A stretch of 64,000 bases of DNA from Pachyseris speciosa (lineage: Eukaryota > Cnidaria > Anthozoa > Scleractinia > Pachyseridae). Position 1 is the stretch's first letter; every line of letters starts with the position of its first letter. The DNA lies in NCBI GenBank assembly GCA_016490735.1, contig JAEMWC010000358.1, forward strand, positions 402,501-466,500, read 5' to 3'. The position numbers were made by a program, and so were the translations under genes. Shown in pieces: positions 46,343 through 58,136 of this stretch. The notes beneath the pieces were generated by a model, which saw nothing but the letters and a program-made list of their open reading frames with translations, ran no database searches and was not told the DNA's origin.

Positions 46343-47590
46343 TTGCCAAATCTGGTCACAACAAAATGTTGAAAACAAATTGGTCAAGATTTAACAAAGA
46401 AATATTTCAGTGCTGAGCACTGCTCTCCACTGGGCTTGTTTTGACATAACTATTTTACAAATGAACCCTTGAGGTGATTAAATTTCTCTTGAGTTTTATT
46501 TGACTGGCCACCATGAGGAGAAACATTTCAAGCACTACTCTCCACCAGAATTGATTTGGTATAAACACTACAGTTACACTTATAAACTCTTGAGGAGGCT
46601 AGTTTCTTCATGAATGATATTTGCAGCACCAGTTTGTCAAGGTATTCATGAAAGAATCGTTTGGCTGCGAGCATTTCAATTTTGCCATCTTGTCAATTTC
46701 GTTGTGTAGGTCAAACTATATAATATCCATTTGGCCGTTTTGAAATGGATTAAACAAAATGTTCTTTTTCCAGGGTTGACTGTAAGAGATTTAGTAATGG
46801 AGCCTAGCTCGTAGAGCTTATTAATTATGGTTTTCAGAGCTTTACAAGAGTTTCACATCTGTCACGCTGCTTTGTTGTTATTATATGAATAATTGAACTC
46901 AGTGCTCACGTTGTGGCCTGATCGAAGATTGAAAAATGACAAAAATATCATTCCTGAACTGTCACTAATCCTACAAAAACAAACTCAAGAGAAATTTAAT
47001 CACCTCAAGGGTTCAATTGTAAAATATTTGTGTCAAATGTCATTTGATTTGATTTATTTAGAGTTAATTTGATTCATTCTCTCCAATTAGTTGAGCATCT
47101 GTGCTCGGCTAACTAGATTTGAGACTTACATAAAGTGATGATTATAATAATAATAATAATAACAGTTATAATTATTCCTATTATTATTATTATTAAGGCT
47201 TCGTAGCAGCAGTAAGATATGGCCTTGATAAAGCACACGATGTTTTTAAATTTCATTTTTTAATGAAGACGTGTTTCGGATGAAACACAATCCGTCGTCA
47301 GTTGTACAGTGCAGAATAAAATTAAAATGAGCAATAAATAGTTAACAAGGTGCGATATTAACAAGAGTAATTAAAGGTAACGAAAATATTTATACTAAGA
47401 AAGGAGACTAATTAATAAGTTAATAAATTAAAGTGTTTGACCTGGGAATTTAAAGACGGCTTATTATTATTATTATTATTATTATTATAAAGCAAGCCCC
47501 GTGGAGAGCAGTCACAGCAGTGCTCAACACTGAAATATATCTTCGTCAAATCCTGACCAATTTGTTTTGAATATTTTGCTGTGACTGCAT
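46343..47590. mobile_element. Composite foldback element with nested pieces
   Basis: Left end sequence (46343-46445: AACAAATTGGTCAAGATTT, AAATATTTCAGTGCTGAGCA) reappears inverted at 47495-47580. A second inverted pair (ACCCTTGAGGTGATTAAATT) lies at 46467 and 46990. Between 47140 and 47490 there is a fragment flanked by ATT repeats that ends in a Penelope-like motif. Confidence 0.6.
47269..47301 (-). ncRNA. Hammerhead-like motif of a Penelope-type element
   Basis: On the minus strand: CTGACGA, then C-GGAT...ATCC, then GAAACACGTC. This is the core order of a hammerhead with a short stem III. A bulge at the base of stem II makes activity doubtful. Confidence 0.4.
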
Positions 47591-47653
47591 TCGGTTACTA
47601 GCTTGTGATTATTACATTCTGCATAATTATGCCATTCTGCAAGTTATGCCATT

Positions 47654-47832
47654 CCCTGCTAGCAGAGGCCTCTTTTCCTTGTATTCAGTGTGTGGGAGAA
47701 AAGAGAGCTCTGCCATGGTTCGGTCGTTAAGAAACCGCAACACATGCTCAACACAGACCATTTCAACCCATGTCAGAGGTCTCTTTTTTCCTACAAGTTG
47801 AATACAAGGAAAAGAGGTCTCTGCTAGCAGGG
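47654..47832. mobile_element. MITE with CCCTGCTAGCAGAG ends
   Basis: Arms of about 34 bp (CCCTGCTAGCAGAGGCCTCT and complement, including CTTTTCCTTGTATTCA) enclose about 100 bp. No coding frame. Confidence 0.8.
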
Positions 47833-48850
47833 ATGTCATGCCACATGCCATTCCACAAACTACAGTGTATTACGTAGTTGTCTGAATCACAAATTTGGAA
47901 TAAATTTCTAATGAAATGTAAAAAGTAACGTTGACAAACTTGTGTATTCAAGGGAAAACTGATCTAGAGATCTACAGTCTATACTTTAGAATTTTAAAAT
48001 CTACATGAACTGGGACAAAATGGCAAGAAAAAATACAAACACAGTGGGCTTAGCTTCTTCCTTTGCTGTCTGCAGATGAGGTTGTCAACAATGTCCCTCA
48101 TACTGTAACTTCATGCTCCATGATGTCTTAAACAAAGATTAGATTTAGTCACTGAACATAAGCAAATTACATGTAGCTATTCTTGACCAGTTTACCTAAA
48201 ACATGGAATCCTGAATCTGGAATCCAATTACTTTTAGCAACACAAAACATGCACCCTAATGCATGATTTTAATAACATTCGCCACTGTATTCAGTATCAA
48301 GATTTAGTTTGATAACTGGGGTCATTTCCGGAACATGGAAAAAATAATTTTTAAAAACATCACGAGCACAAAGGCTAAAATAAATAATCCCTGAAATTAA
48401 TAAGTGGGTCAAAAGAACCGAAGAAGATGATCGATACATGTCTTACAGGAGGAGGTAGGTGACAGGAGTGGAGTCTTAGTCTGGGACTTGGTTTGTTCCT
48501 TCCAGTTGAGTCCATGCACGGAGAGGGAGAGACAACTATTAAGAAAGACCATATGCAGGATCATTTTATACTCGTACATGTTTTCCCTTAAGAAATGAAC
48601 AGGCCAATGCAGTGCAGCCCTTGCTGCTATTGGGAAGAAAATATTTCTTAGGCATATATTTATTTTCTGTTGGGTGTAAGCGTTCCCATGCACAATTAAG
48701 TCAAAATATGCAAAGTGGTTTTTCTGTTCTTTTTGGTCATTTAGCATTAAAAATAATAAGCAAACAATAGCTCTTGTTTTATAAAGATCAAGCTAAAATG
48801 AATAACAAAACATTGAATATTAAACCTTGGTCAAAACTTTCTGCCAAACT

Positions 48851-48925
48851 TCTTCACATTCCGTATTTCGCATTTCGTATTCCGGATTCCCTATTCCGGA
48901 TTCCCTATTCCGGATTCCATATTTT
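48851..48925. repeat. Short tandem repeat TTCCGGATTCCCTA
   Basis: About five imperfect copies of a 14-bp unit containing ATTCCGGATTCC. Confidence 0.85.
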
Positions 48926-49612
48926 AGGTAAACCCATTCTTGACTTGTTCAGTCCATAAATCTAGAGTACTCAGGATAATTAAGACGGGCCGCCGAAATT
49001 AACTCGATGTGTACTTTTACAATAAGCTTAATCTTGTGTTCAAAATATTCAAGTCAGCTGAACTACATTGTACGTACCGATTCAAAGACCTTACGACACG
49101 ACTGCGGGCTGCGGCCGCGATGGATTACACTGTTCAGCTCGAGGTGGACTCTCAGTTGTGCGATGCTTTGTTTCTTTCAGGTGTTACTATGTCGTTGGCA
49201 AGTTGCGGCCTCTTATAATTTACGAATTGATCCTACTTTCAATCACAGAGTTTGCACTTACCAAACACTTTCAATGGCTTGCCTGTCCGAGTTTAAATAT
49301 CGTACCGGCTGATACATCCTCGATCGATCCACGATGATGCCTTCATTTAGTTAGACGTAGGCGCCACAAACTTTGTTTTCGTTTACTTTGTTAACGCTGT
49401 TTTCATTTTCCCACTGAACCGGCCATCTTCACGAAAGAAAAAATAATAATATCCAACCGAAAAGACAATTCAAAAACAGAGTGAATAGAGGTTCTTTGTT
49501 CGGTAAAAAGCATGAGGTTAGTCACGTGAATAATGCGCACACTACCATTGGCTGCTGCTGTGTGAGATCCGCTGGATTGCCTGACTGCGGTCGTTAGAGA
49601 AGGCGCAAATAC

Positions 49613-49784
49613 CGACAAACCAACCGCCACGTTCGATTATATGCCCGACGTTCGCTGTTTGGAGCTTTAATTTTCGAATCGGCGAATCCATTTTGCGGTG
49701 GAGATTTGTACGAAAGCACACTTCATGAAGAGATTCATCGTCAGATGAGGATACAACATGCTTTAGATGTTCCATTGATGTCAT
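49613..49784 (-). CDS. Candidate first exon, function unknown
   Basis: An ATG at 49784 opens 57 codons (Met-Thr-Ser-Met-Glu-His-Leu-Lys ... Gly-Trp-Phe-Val) that end at a donor GTCG|GTATTT in phase 1. Base composition is higher in GC than the surroundings. No acceptor or following exon could be assigned. It might be divergently transcribed relative to the gene at 50554. Confidence 0.3.
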
Positions 49785-50553
49785 GTCAACGTTATCGGGG
49801 AAACAGAGTCGAATATCAGTAATGATTTCTGTTCACGGTGTAGGTGAGAAATTTTAAGCTTTCACTTAAGACTTGAGTTTTACGTTCATTTCATTTCAGG
49901 GGACTTTATAGATTTAACGTCTTTAGTTTCATGAGCTTTTGGGATAAGTCACTGAGTAAATGTGTGACTTAATAAGGATGGATTGATTTTAGGATTGTAT
50001 TTTATTTTATATTTCAGCTTAAGCTTATAATATGTCTTTTTGCCCTCATCAAGGCTATGCTAACGTTGAGTTTGGTAGCACATTTTATTTAGGCTTAATC
50101 ATAAATTTGTTTCCTTGAAAGAATTAAAATCTTAATCTTAAAGATTCACAAAATTTTGCAGTCTCTTTTAACCAGTCAGTATAAAATGCAGACTGCAGAC
50201 TGCAGACTGGGTATAAAAATTAATGCAGACTGACACCAAAACTGTCGCTTTGTGAAATACAGGGGTTTCAATAAGTTTTCTTACAAGCGGCTGCTGGAGG
50301 TAGAACAGATGGCTGTGATAACAAAGGGGGCTGTAGAAATCTTAGAAATACAAACTGAATAGACAGTGGTAAGAGGCATGATAGGCGGCGGTAAGCCGCT
50401 GGTAACCGGCTTTTATTGAAACCCTACAAATATGTGACATATTTTCAATTTTTGACTCATGCTTGTGTCTTGTAATAGCCTTTCCGCAAACACTTCCCAA
50501 GAAACTGACATTATTCTTGCAGTAAATTGCTAGAGAAATGTTTCATCCTTTAG

Positions 50554-51869
50554 AACTGGAGTGACGACAAAGTGAAAGCCATTGTAAGGCAAATTTGTGG
50601 CCTCAACACAAGAACAGGCATGTCTAACTACACCATTGTAGTTAGAACAAAGGCCAGCCTGCAGTCTCTGGAGGAATGTACCCCAGGAGGGAAAGGCCAT
50701 GTCATGTTTGCAGCCTGGAGTGGAATTTCTGCTAAAGGTAAAAAACACATTGGAATAGTATCTGACTGTCAGCCTAATTTTGTTATACTCTAGACGAATA
50801 ACTCCTTTTTAATTTTATTTTAATTTACAGCCACATCGTCAAAATGCAATGGCAGCTGTGCCCCCTACAATAAACTATTTGCCGCTTACTTCACACTTAT
50901 GCTTCACTGTGAGTTCTCTAGCAGGCTAACTACAATAGGTTTGCTGGCAGTAACTGCATACTACTCCAGTTATGCTGCCCACCGCAAGATAGCATTTTGA
51001 CAGGACTGAATTTAACAGTTAAATGAATGTTTAAAAGTTATCACTAAAGAAGCAGCTAGTAGCTCCAGATATAACAATATTACTGTACTACATGTACCTT
51101 TTTGATGTCTAATGCCTTTTTGTCAACAGCTGGCTCAGGATTGACAGATGTAGTGGAAAAGACATCTGTAATTTTTGTTGGAACCCCTTTGAGAAGTGCT
51201 ACAAATTGGTTTGTTGCAAAAGATGACGAGGAGATTATGAGGCACCTTATAAAGCTTTTTGTGCCACCAAGAGGGATTTTGTTAGAGTTAGGAAACTTGC
51301 AGATTCAAGGTATATGTGTATATCTTGTATTGTTTTACATACATTTAATTTTTTTTTATTTGATCTCCTACATTGTCATTTTGACATTTTCTTCATAGCG
51401 TGCGATAATGACATGTTTATGGATGATGCTAATTCTGTCAAAAGTTATTTACGTCAATGAAAGAAGTCTTGACCTAATCCAAAAATGCCTCTGATTTTTA
51501 TAAATACGATATGTCAAAACAGGTATAGAAAAACTGCAAGCACTTTTTTTTCTGTAAATAACTCAGTACTTTATTTCTTAAACAACTTATAACAAAGATA
51601 AATATAATAACCAGCTGTAATACACTGTTAGTAGTTTAAAATAATGTCATCAAAGTAAGTAAAGTCTTAGACAACAAACATGCTTACTTTTTCTACAAAA
51701 TTTTTCAGTTTCTTCCTGCCTTAGGCCATCTCTTGAATTCAAAGTGAATTTACTGAGTATTGATGATCGACAAAAGCCTGTCAGTGCATTCAAGAAGGAA
51801 GTCAAAGCCCTTGTACACAAACATGAAGTGCAATCAGACAGCAATGAAGAGGGAACAGGAGAAGACTGA
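50554..51869 (+). CDS. Last three exons of a gene with possible methyltransferase-like segment
   Basis: Exons: 50554-50737 (phase 0 in, 1 out), 51130-51309 (1 to 1), 51709-51869 (phase 1 in, TGA at 51867). Together 174 codons. Exon 1 begins Asn-Trp-Ser-Asp-Asp-Lys and contains Gly-Lys-Gly-His-Val-Met-Phe-Ala-Ala-Trp. Exon 2 contains Met-Arg-His-Leu-Ile-Lys-Leu-Phe-Val-Pro-Pro-Arg-Gly-Ile-Leu-Leu-Glu-Leu-Gly. That order (His-Leu-Ile-x-Leu-Phe-Val-Pro, then hydrophobics before an acidic-Gly) resembles the SAM-binding region of N4/N6 amino-methyltransferases, but the Gly-x-Gly loop is absent, so the link is tentative. The last exon is charged and ends Gly-Glu-Asp. The start of the gene was not found; an exon-like ATG at 49121 (Met-Asp-Tyr-Thr-Val) does not match in phase. 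Confidence 0.5.
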
Positions 51870-52299
51870 GCTGGAAATATCACATTTTAGTATAAACCTA
51901 CTAGCGTTCTATGCTGTTCTCTGATTAGTTGTAAACGCTACTCGCTATCTATTCTGTGATAGATAGTGAGCAGTGATTGTCAACAAAATGGTGGCCACAT
52001 ATTTGCATTTTTGATATGTCTGAGAGGAGGTTCTTGATAATTTACTTGTTTAGTTTTAAACAACTAGCAGATTTATACTAAAACAATAAGATTAATCACT
52101 CTAGATTTCTATCTGTGATAGCTGGTTCAGGCTGCACCCTCATCAGCTATCACACGATAGAAATCTCGAGCTCATAATTTAATTTTTCAATATTACTAAA
52201 TGATTGTTATTGTTTTCTGTTATAGTATTTAGTACATTAATAAATTTATAGTCATTACATGATAGTATAGTTAATTATTTTTATAATATTGTTACTTCG

Positions 52300-53395
52300 A
52301 GATTCCATGGACCCTTGCTGTAAAGAATATTTATATTAGCCTGACTCATTGTTGCAGGGTACTTGGCAATTTCCATGGACCCTTGTGGTAAACAATTTTT
52401 AAATTAGTCTTACTGTTACAAAGTACATGGAAATTTCCTTGGATCCTTGAGGTAAAGAATTTTTGAATAATAGTCTCACTGTTACAGGGTACATGGAAAT
52501 TTCTATGGACCCAGGTGGTAAAGAATTTATGAATTATAGCCTCACTGTTATCCATGAACCCTTGTGGTAAAGGATTTTTGAATTATAGTCTCACTGTTAC
52601 AGGTGCATGGACCTTTCGATGGACTCAGGTGGTGAAGAATTTCTGACTTAGTCTCACTGTTACAGGAATTTCCATGGACCCTTGTGGTTAAGAATTTTTG
52701 AATTAGTCTCACTATTATAGGGTACATGGAAATTTCTATGGATCCTGGTGGTGAAGAATTTTTGAATTAGTCTTGCTCTGTTACAGGGTAGGGGTAGGTT
52801 ACTTAGAAATTTTCATGGACCCTTGTGGTAAAGAATTTTTGAATTATAGTGTCACTGTTACAGGGTACATGGAAATTTCTATGGACCCAGGTGGTAAAGA
52901 ATTTTTGAATTAAAGCCTCACTGTTATGGGGTACATGGAAATTTCCATGGAACGTTGTGGTAAAGAATTTTTTGAATTATAGCCTCACTGTTATGGGGTA
53001 CATGGAAATTTCCATGGAACCTTGTGGTAAAGAATTTTGAATTATAGTCTCACTGTTATGGGGTACATGGAAATTTCTATGGACCCAGGTGGTAAAGAAT
53101 TTTTGAATTATAGCCTCACTATTATGGGGTACATGGAAATTTCCATGGAACCTTGTGGTAAAGAATTTTTGAACTATAGCATCACTGTTATGGGGTACAT
53201 GGAAATTTCCATGGAACCTTGTGGTAAAGAATTTTTGAATTATAGTCTCACTGTTACAGGGTAAAGATTATTGGAATTAGTCTCACTGTTGCACTGTACA
53301 TGGAAATTTCCATGTACCCTTCTGGTGAAGAATTTTTAAATTAACCATACTGTTACAGGGTACATGGAAAATTCCATGGACCCTTTTTGACCCTA
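52300..53395. repeat. Satellite 2: about 16 copies of a 66-70 bp unit
   Basis: The unit runs GGTACATGGAAATTTCCATG, then GAACCTTGTGGTAAAGAATT, then TTTGAATTATAGTCTCACTG and TTACAG. Units at 52900-53260 are most alike. It shares the palindromic core ACATGGAAATTTCCATG and a nearby GGTAAA with satellite 1, in opposite orientation. Confidence 0.92.
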
Positions 53396-54580
53396 TCTAT
53401 AAAGCATGTGTGATTTTCTCCACAATTTTTAGTCGAAACAATGTTTTGGTCTTTTTTAAGGATATCGTACTAATTTTGAACTACATGTACACTTCCGTCT
53501 ACATAAGTTTGCAATATTAAAGAGATATTTGCCACACACCACTGGAAAAATAAACGCTCTTATGTGCTTAACGTTACTGTAAATGGACAAGTGGTCAGAA
53601 TATACAAAGACAGATTTGAAACAAACCAAGTTGGATTTAAGGCTGTTGGTCAATTTAGTCAATCTCACAGCTGATAAGGTCTAAGGTCTTATGCCTATGG
53701 ACAATTTGTAAGTTAAAGCTACGAGTTTTTGCTTTCTTTTTGGAAAGTATGAAGGTAAAAAGTTATATTCTTTCCAAATTTCTTACTTCAGAAAATGTGA
53801 AGTTAAAAAATTACGTGTTTAAGGTGCTGTTGTCTTTCCAGTTTATAGATAAAAGCTTTAAGTCTGACCATTCAAGTAAAATCCACTGAGCAGATCTCTC
53901 TTCTCGTGCTGCATATAATAAATTGTGCATGCATGGTGGTTCTAAGTTTTGAGCGTTTGTATGTATACATATAATATGGGCGGGAGACCTTTATGGGCAT
54001 TTAAAACGGCGAGCCGCAGCCGAGCCGTTTTAAAGCCCATTAAGGTCGGACGCGAATATTTTATGTTACTTGTGAAATGAAACAATAGATTGTGTTTGTC
54101 GTGTTTGTAATGTTAATCAGTAGAGGTCTGTATCAAAGTTAATGCATACTATTTTTTTTTTAGCGGAGCAGGACACTTTTATGAAAGTTAATGATTTTTA
54201 TTGGGGTTTAGAGAGGTATACATGTGACTCAAATACTACCCGTATATTGGTCGTTTGTCTTATGAAACTTGAATGAATTTTACAAGAAATAGTAAAGTGT
54301 AGCCATTTAATAAAGGCTACTGTGCAGCCCTGCAGAGGAATGGATCTGAAAGGTCTCTGCCTTTTTGGTCGAACTTCCTTTCAGAGATCCTCGCTTAAGG
54401 ATACAGTCATTACAAAGTGTGACCATTATAATAAAAGGATTCTAAAAAAAATCATCGGTGACATGAAAGGGATTGAAAAGTGATTTCACTTTGCAAAACA
54501 AACTTCAATAGTTGTGTCAATCACAGCCACCATTAAGAGAAAGCAAGGTTCTGAGCAATGCATGTGTTCACTTTTTCAGC
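53396..54580. other. No gene recognised
   Basis: AT-rich DNA. A foldback sequence at about 53975-54052 contains ATTTAAAACGGCGAGCC and its complement. The first exons (signal peptide) of the SRCR gene should lie here or upstream but could not be identified. Confidence 0.4.
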
Positions 54581-54616
54581 TTTGATCGTGCAGAATGTAA
54601 AAGCAAGGAATAGTGG
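54581..54616 (+). CDS. Mini-exon preceding the SRCR array
   Basis: A 36-bp exon after CACTTTTTCAG ends at AATAGTG|GTAAGG and is phase 1 on both sides. It encodes Ala-Leu-Ile-Val-Gln-Asn-Val-Lys-Ala-Arg-Asn-Ser. Its place before the first SRCR exon and its phase suggest a linker or the end of a signal-peptide region. Confidence 0.4.
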
Positions 54617-54966
54617 TAAGGGTTTAAGTAATACAATTAATTAAAAGTAAGGCTAAGATTTGGTGAGAGAATAAATTAGCCATTGTGATTACCAGATTGT
54701 GTTGAATTTTAATGTAGAAACGAACTCACTACATTAGGATTTCGTCGCTTTTTTTCCCATACGCCCTTCCAGTTCTCTCCCACGAATGTATCTGAAAAGT
54801 TTTTGTCTCTTTTTTGCTCGAAATTTCTTTCACAGATCCTCGCTTAAGGCTACAGTCATTATAAAACTATCTGTGGGGAAAATTGATACACAATCACTTT
54901 TAGGGAATGTTGGTTTGAAATAATGCTGAAATAAGTTGATAATTCAATCACCTTTTTTTCTTTCAG

Positions 54967-55268
54967 TCCGATTGTATAGTGGGGACGGTATAGCATCCCG
55001 AGGCCTTGTAGAAGTTTTTTACAAAGGAAATTGGGTACGAGTGTGTGCGCCGTATGACTGGGATATAAGAAATGCAAACGTTGTTTGTCGTCAGCTTCGA
55101 TTCAATGGAGCTTCAAGTGTATTTAGGTCCTTCGTTTATTGGGGATGGCGGACACGAACATTGCTGTATCGCGTGAAGTGCATAGGAAATGAGAATTAAC
55201 GGAGTGTCATCACAACATCAAGGAAAACTACTTTTGTCCTGTGGCTGTTGGCGTAGTGTGCATCACAG
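54967..55268 (+). pseudogene. SRCR exon 1 (type I), 4-bp deletion
   Basis: It follows TTTCTTTCAG in phase 1 and encodes Val-Arg-Leu-Tyr-Ser-Gly ... Gly-Asn-Trp-Val-Arg-Val-Cys ... Val-Val-Cys-Arg-Gln-Leu. After Cys-Ile-Gly-Asn-Glu a 4-bp deletion (compare GAGAGCTCACTAACGG at 60236 with GAGAATTAACGG here) brings in a stop at 55197. Beyond it the correct frame resumes (Glu-Cys-His-His-Asn ... Val-Cys-Ile-Thr) up to the donor. The domain is thus split by one small lesion, or by a sequencing error. Confidence 0.7.
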
Positions 55269-55472
55269 GTAAAACCTTTTCTTAACCTTGCTATTGGACT
55301 AGGATCTTTTTTGCAGTACAAACAATCACTGTTTGTAAACTTTAATTGTATTTAGAACAGACTAGAACTTTATTCTGCTAGGACATGTCGGCATAATAAT
55401 TTAGCTTGGCGAAACGTTGCCAAGACAAGCAAATTTGACCACAAAACAGACTCTTCTTTTTTGTTCGATCAG

Positions 55473-55784
55473 TTCGTTTAATTGGAGGACGATCTCCTAC
55501 AGAAGGTTTACTGCAAGTTCACTACAACAAAACCTGGGGCTGGGTGTGTGCTGATCAGTGGGACAAACAAGATGCTGATGTAGGTTGCCGAATGATGGAC
55601 TTTGATGGATCATTGTCAGCAGGTTTTGAACATGAAAAACGCACTGGAATAAAAGTCCCTGTTTGGCTTAACAATATGCAATGCACTGGAAATGAAACGT
55701 CTCTTTTCGCGTGTGCACATGGTGCTTTGGGATCTAATAGCTGCAACACAAAAAGAAAAGCTAGTGTAACGTGCGGACCACAAG
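55473..55784 (+). CDS. SRCR exon 2 (type II), intact
   Basis: A phase 1-1 exon (GTTCGATCAG acceptor, CAAG|GTAAAA donor). A full SRCR domain of about 104 residues: Arg-Leu-Ile-Gly-Gly ... Gly-Leu-Leu-Gln-Val ... Trp-Gly-Trp-Val-Cys ... Gly-Cys-Arg-Met-Met ... Asn-Met-Gln-Cys-Thr-Gly-Asn-Glu-Thr-Ser-Leu-Phe-Ala-Cys ... Thr-Cys-Gly. Six cysteines, as in class A SRCR, but in a single exon. Two N-glycosylation sites (Asn-Lys-Thr, Asn-Glu-Thr). Confidence 0.85.
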
Positions 55785-56431
55785 GTAAAAGTAGCCATTA
55801 CTCATGCAATGAGCAGTGTTGTTAAGCAGTGTTAAGTTTGTAATGCTTCATAAATGAGCAGCAGCGTTTTATCAAGTTTAAAACATGCAGCCGAATGTTT
55901 TACGACTTTATCATGAACAAGAATTGAGAATTCATTATAGAGCTTCAAAAGCTTTACTGTTCATCCATCCATTCCTACAGTATTATTTAGATTTTGGGCT
56001 ATTTTGGCCTCGACACCCAAAAACATTAATCTGTTTTGTATTTCTATCCCGAATGAATGACGAGTAAGTAAACAAATGCTCTGTGAAGGTTCCCACAATA
56101 CTCAAGACCTCTTTTACGGCAGCCTTTTTTTTTTACTAACCATACTGTTACTCAAAGGGATGTTATTTTTGCGCGTTTCATAATAATGACCTGTGATTTG
56201 CACTGATAAATTCTGTTGGATGCACAATGATGCAAGTCTATATTTGTGGCTAAATTTAGGTTTTGATTAGTGAAAAGCTTTCTTCATATTGCGTTTAGTA
56301 TGGGAAAATAATGTTTTCATTAGGGTTGTTCACACAGGTTAGAAAAGTTAATTGACATCAGATAATCGAACTTAGAAAATTTTAATTCACGCAAAGAAAG
56401 TTTAAATGTAAATCAGCTTGTTTTCTTTCAG

Positions 56432-56737
56432 TCCGATTGTTTAGTACGGATACTTCAGCATCTCGGGGCTTAGTAGAAGTCCTTTACAATGGAAACTGGG
56501 CAGGAGTGTGTGCATGGAATGGGTGGGATATAAGAAACGGAAACGTCTTTTGTCGTCAGCTTGGATTCAGTGGAGCTTTAAGTTTATTTACGTCCTTGCG
56601 TTTTGGGCGACGGGCCCAAACAAGATGGCTGTATGACGTAAGGTGCGTAGGAAATGAAACTTCATTAATAGAGTGTCATTACGACATGAGGGAAAACTAC
56701 CGCTGTTTTGTGGCTTCTGGCGTAGTGTGCACCACAG
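56432..56737 (+). CDS. SRCR exon 3 (type I), intact
   Basis: A phase 1-1 exon with an unbroken type I SRCR domain: Arg-Leu-Phe-Ser ... Gly-Leu-Val-Glu-Val ... Gly-Val-Cys-Ala ... Phe-Cys-Arg-Gln-Leu-Gly-Phe ... Arg-Cys-Val-Gly-Asn-Glu-Thr-Ser-Leu-Ile-Glu-Cys ... Val-Cys-Thr-Thr-Gly. Six cysteines. The partner is the type II exon at 57208. A poly-C run lies just after the donor (56760). Confidence 0.85.
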
Positions 56738-56822
56738 GTAAATCATATTTTTTAGTAGCCCCCCCCCCCCCCCCCGGAATGCTTTATTAATGGTTTCTTA
56801 TCTGATAAGTTAAATCTTAGTT

Positions 56823-56990
56823 GCGTTGTGCCTCAGGAGTAAATTTTGGGTCCATTGTTGTTCTTGATCTATACTAATGACTAACCGAACTATCAGTTGA
56901 GTTCGCACACTAGGATGTACACAGATGATACGCATCTGACATTTTCAAGCAACGATATATTACAGGGCTCGCGGAGCAGTTTTTAAAGTG
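56823..56990 (+). repeat. LINE reverse transcriptase fragment (duplicated with the array)
   Basis: Decayed copy of 58495-58660: Leu-Gly-Pro-Leu-Leu-Phe-Leu-Ile-Tyr, Arg-Met-Tyr-Thr-Asp-Asp-Thr-His-Leu-Thr, with extra stops. It sits at the same place in the intron between type I and type II exons. Confidence 0.7.
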
Positions 56991-57207
56991 GGGTGGAGGG
57001 AGGGAGTGGGTGGGGGGGGGGCGCTTCCGCGTTTTCAAGTGGGGGAGGAGGCTAACTCTAAAAATGATTAAAACGCATATAATTCCGTTTAATTTATAAG
57101 CTTTTTCAAACAGTCGGTTTATGAATTTAGCTTGGCAACACGTTGCCAACAGAAGCAAATTTGACCACTTAACAGTTTCTTTTTTTTATTTTTTTCTGTT
57201 CGATCAG

Positions 57208-57519
57208 CTCGTTTAATTGGAGGACGATCTCCTACAGAGGGTTTACTGCAAGTTCACTACAACAAAACCTGGGGCTGGGTGTGTGCTGATCAGTGGGACA
57301 AACAAGACGCTCATGTAGCTTGCCGAATGATGGACTTTGATGGAGCATTGTCAGCAGGTTTTGAACACGAAAAACGCACTGGAATAAAAGTCCCCGTTTG
57401 GCTTAACAATATGCAATGCACTGGAAATGAAACGTCTCTTTTCGCGTGTGCACATGGTGCTTTGGGATCTAATAGCTGCAACACAAAAAGAAAAACTAGT
57501 GTAACGTGCGGACCACAAG
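57208..57519 (+). CDS. SRCR exon 4 (type II), intact
   Basis: Phase 1-1, nearly identical to 55473-55784. Differences include Ala-His-Val-Ala-Cys for Ala-Asp-Val-Gly-Cys and Gly-Ala-Leu for Gly-Ser-Leu. All six cysteines and both glycosylation sites remain. The flanking intron is also alike, pointing to recent duplication or gene conversion. Confidence 0.86.
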
Positions 57520-58136
57520 GTAAAAGTAGCCATTACTCATGCCATGAGTGGTGTTGTTAAGCAGTGTTAAGTTTGTAATGCTTAATAAATGAGCAGCAGT
57601 TTTTTTATTAAGTTTAAAACATGCAGCCGAATGTTTTACGACTTTATCATGAACAAGAATTGAGAATTAATTGGAGAGCTTCAAAAGCTTTACTGCTCAT
57701 CCATCCATTCCTACCCTAATGTTTAGATTTTGGGCTATTTTGGCCTCGACGCCCAATAAACATTAATTTGTTTTGTATTCCTATCATGAATAAATGGAGA
57801 GTTAGTTAACAAATGCTCTGTGTAGGTTCCTACAATACTAACAATTTCGTTAACTACAGCCTTTTTAACTAACATTGCTGTTACCCATAGAGATGTTATT
57901 TTTGCGCGTTTAATAATAATGGACTGTAATTTGCATAAATCCTGTTGAATGCCTGAAGGTGCAAGTCTCTGTGGCTAAATTCAGGTTTTGATTAGTGAAA
58001 AGCTTTGTAAGTTGATAAAAGGTAGGGTTGTTCACATACAGGTTAGAAATAATAAGTGATATAAGATAATCGAACTTAGAAAGTTTTAATTCACGTAAAG
58101 AAAGTTTAAATGCCAATCACCTTGTTTTCTGTCAGT

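Noticed and set aside
49007..49337. Three overlapping plus-strand frames near 49.1 kb as first exon of the 50.5 kb gene
   Set aside because: The only convincing ATG exon (49121) ends at a donor in phase 1, while the next exon accepts phase 0; no consistent join was found.
53037..53264. 75-codon plus-strand frame with repeated residues
   Set aside because: It lies wholly within satellite 2 and reflects the repeat.
55555..55798. Antisense frames over the SRCR exons (also at 57351, 59143, 59204)
   Set aside because: They are repeated in each copy because the sense exon is conserved; the sense strand encodes recognisable SRCR domains.
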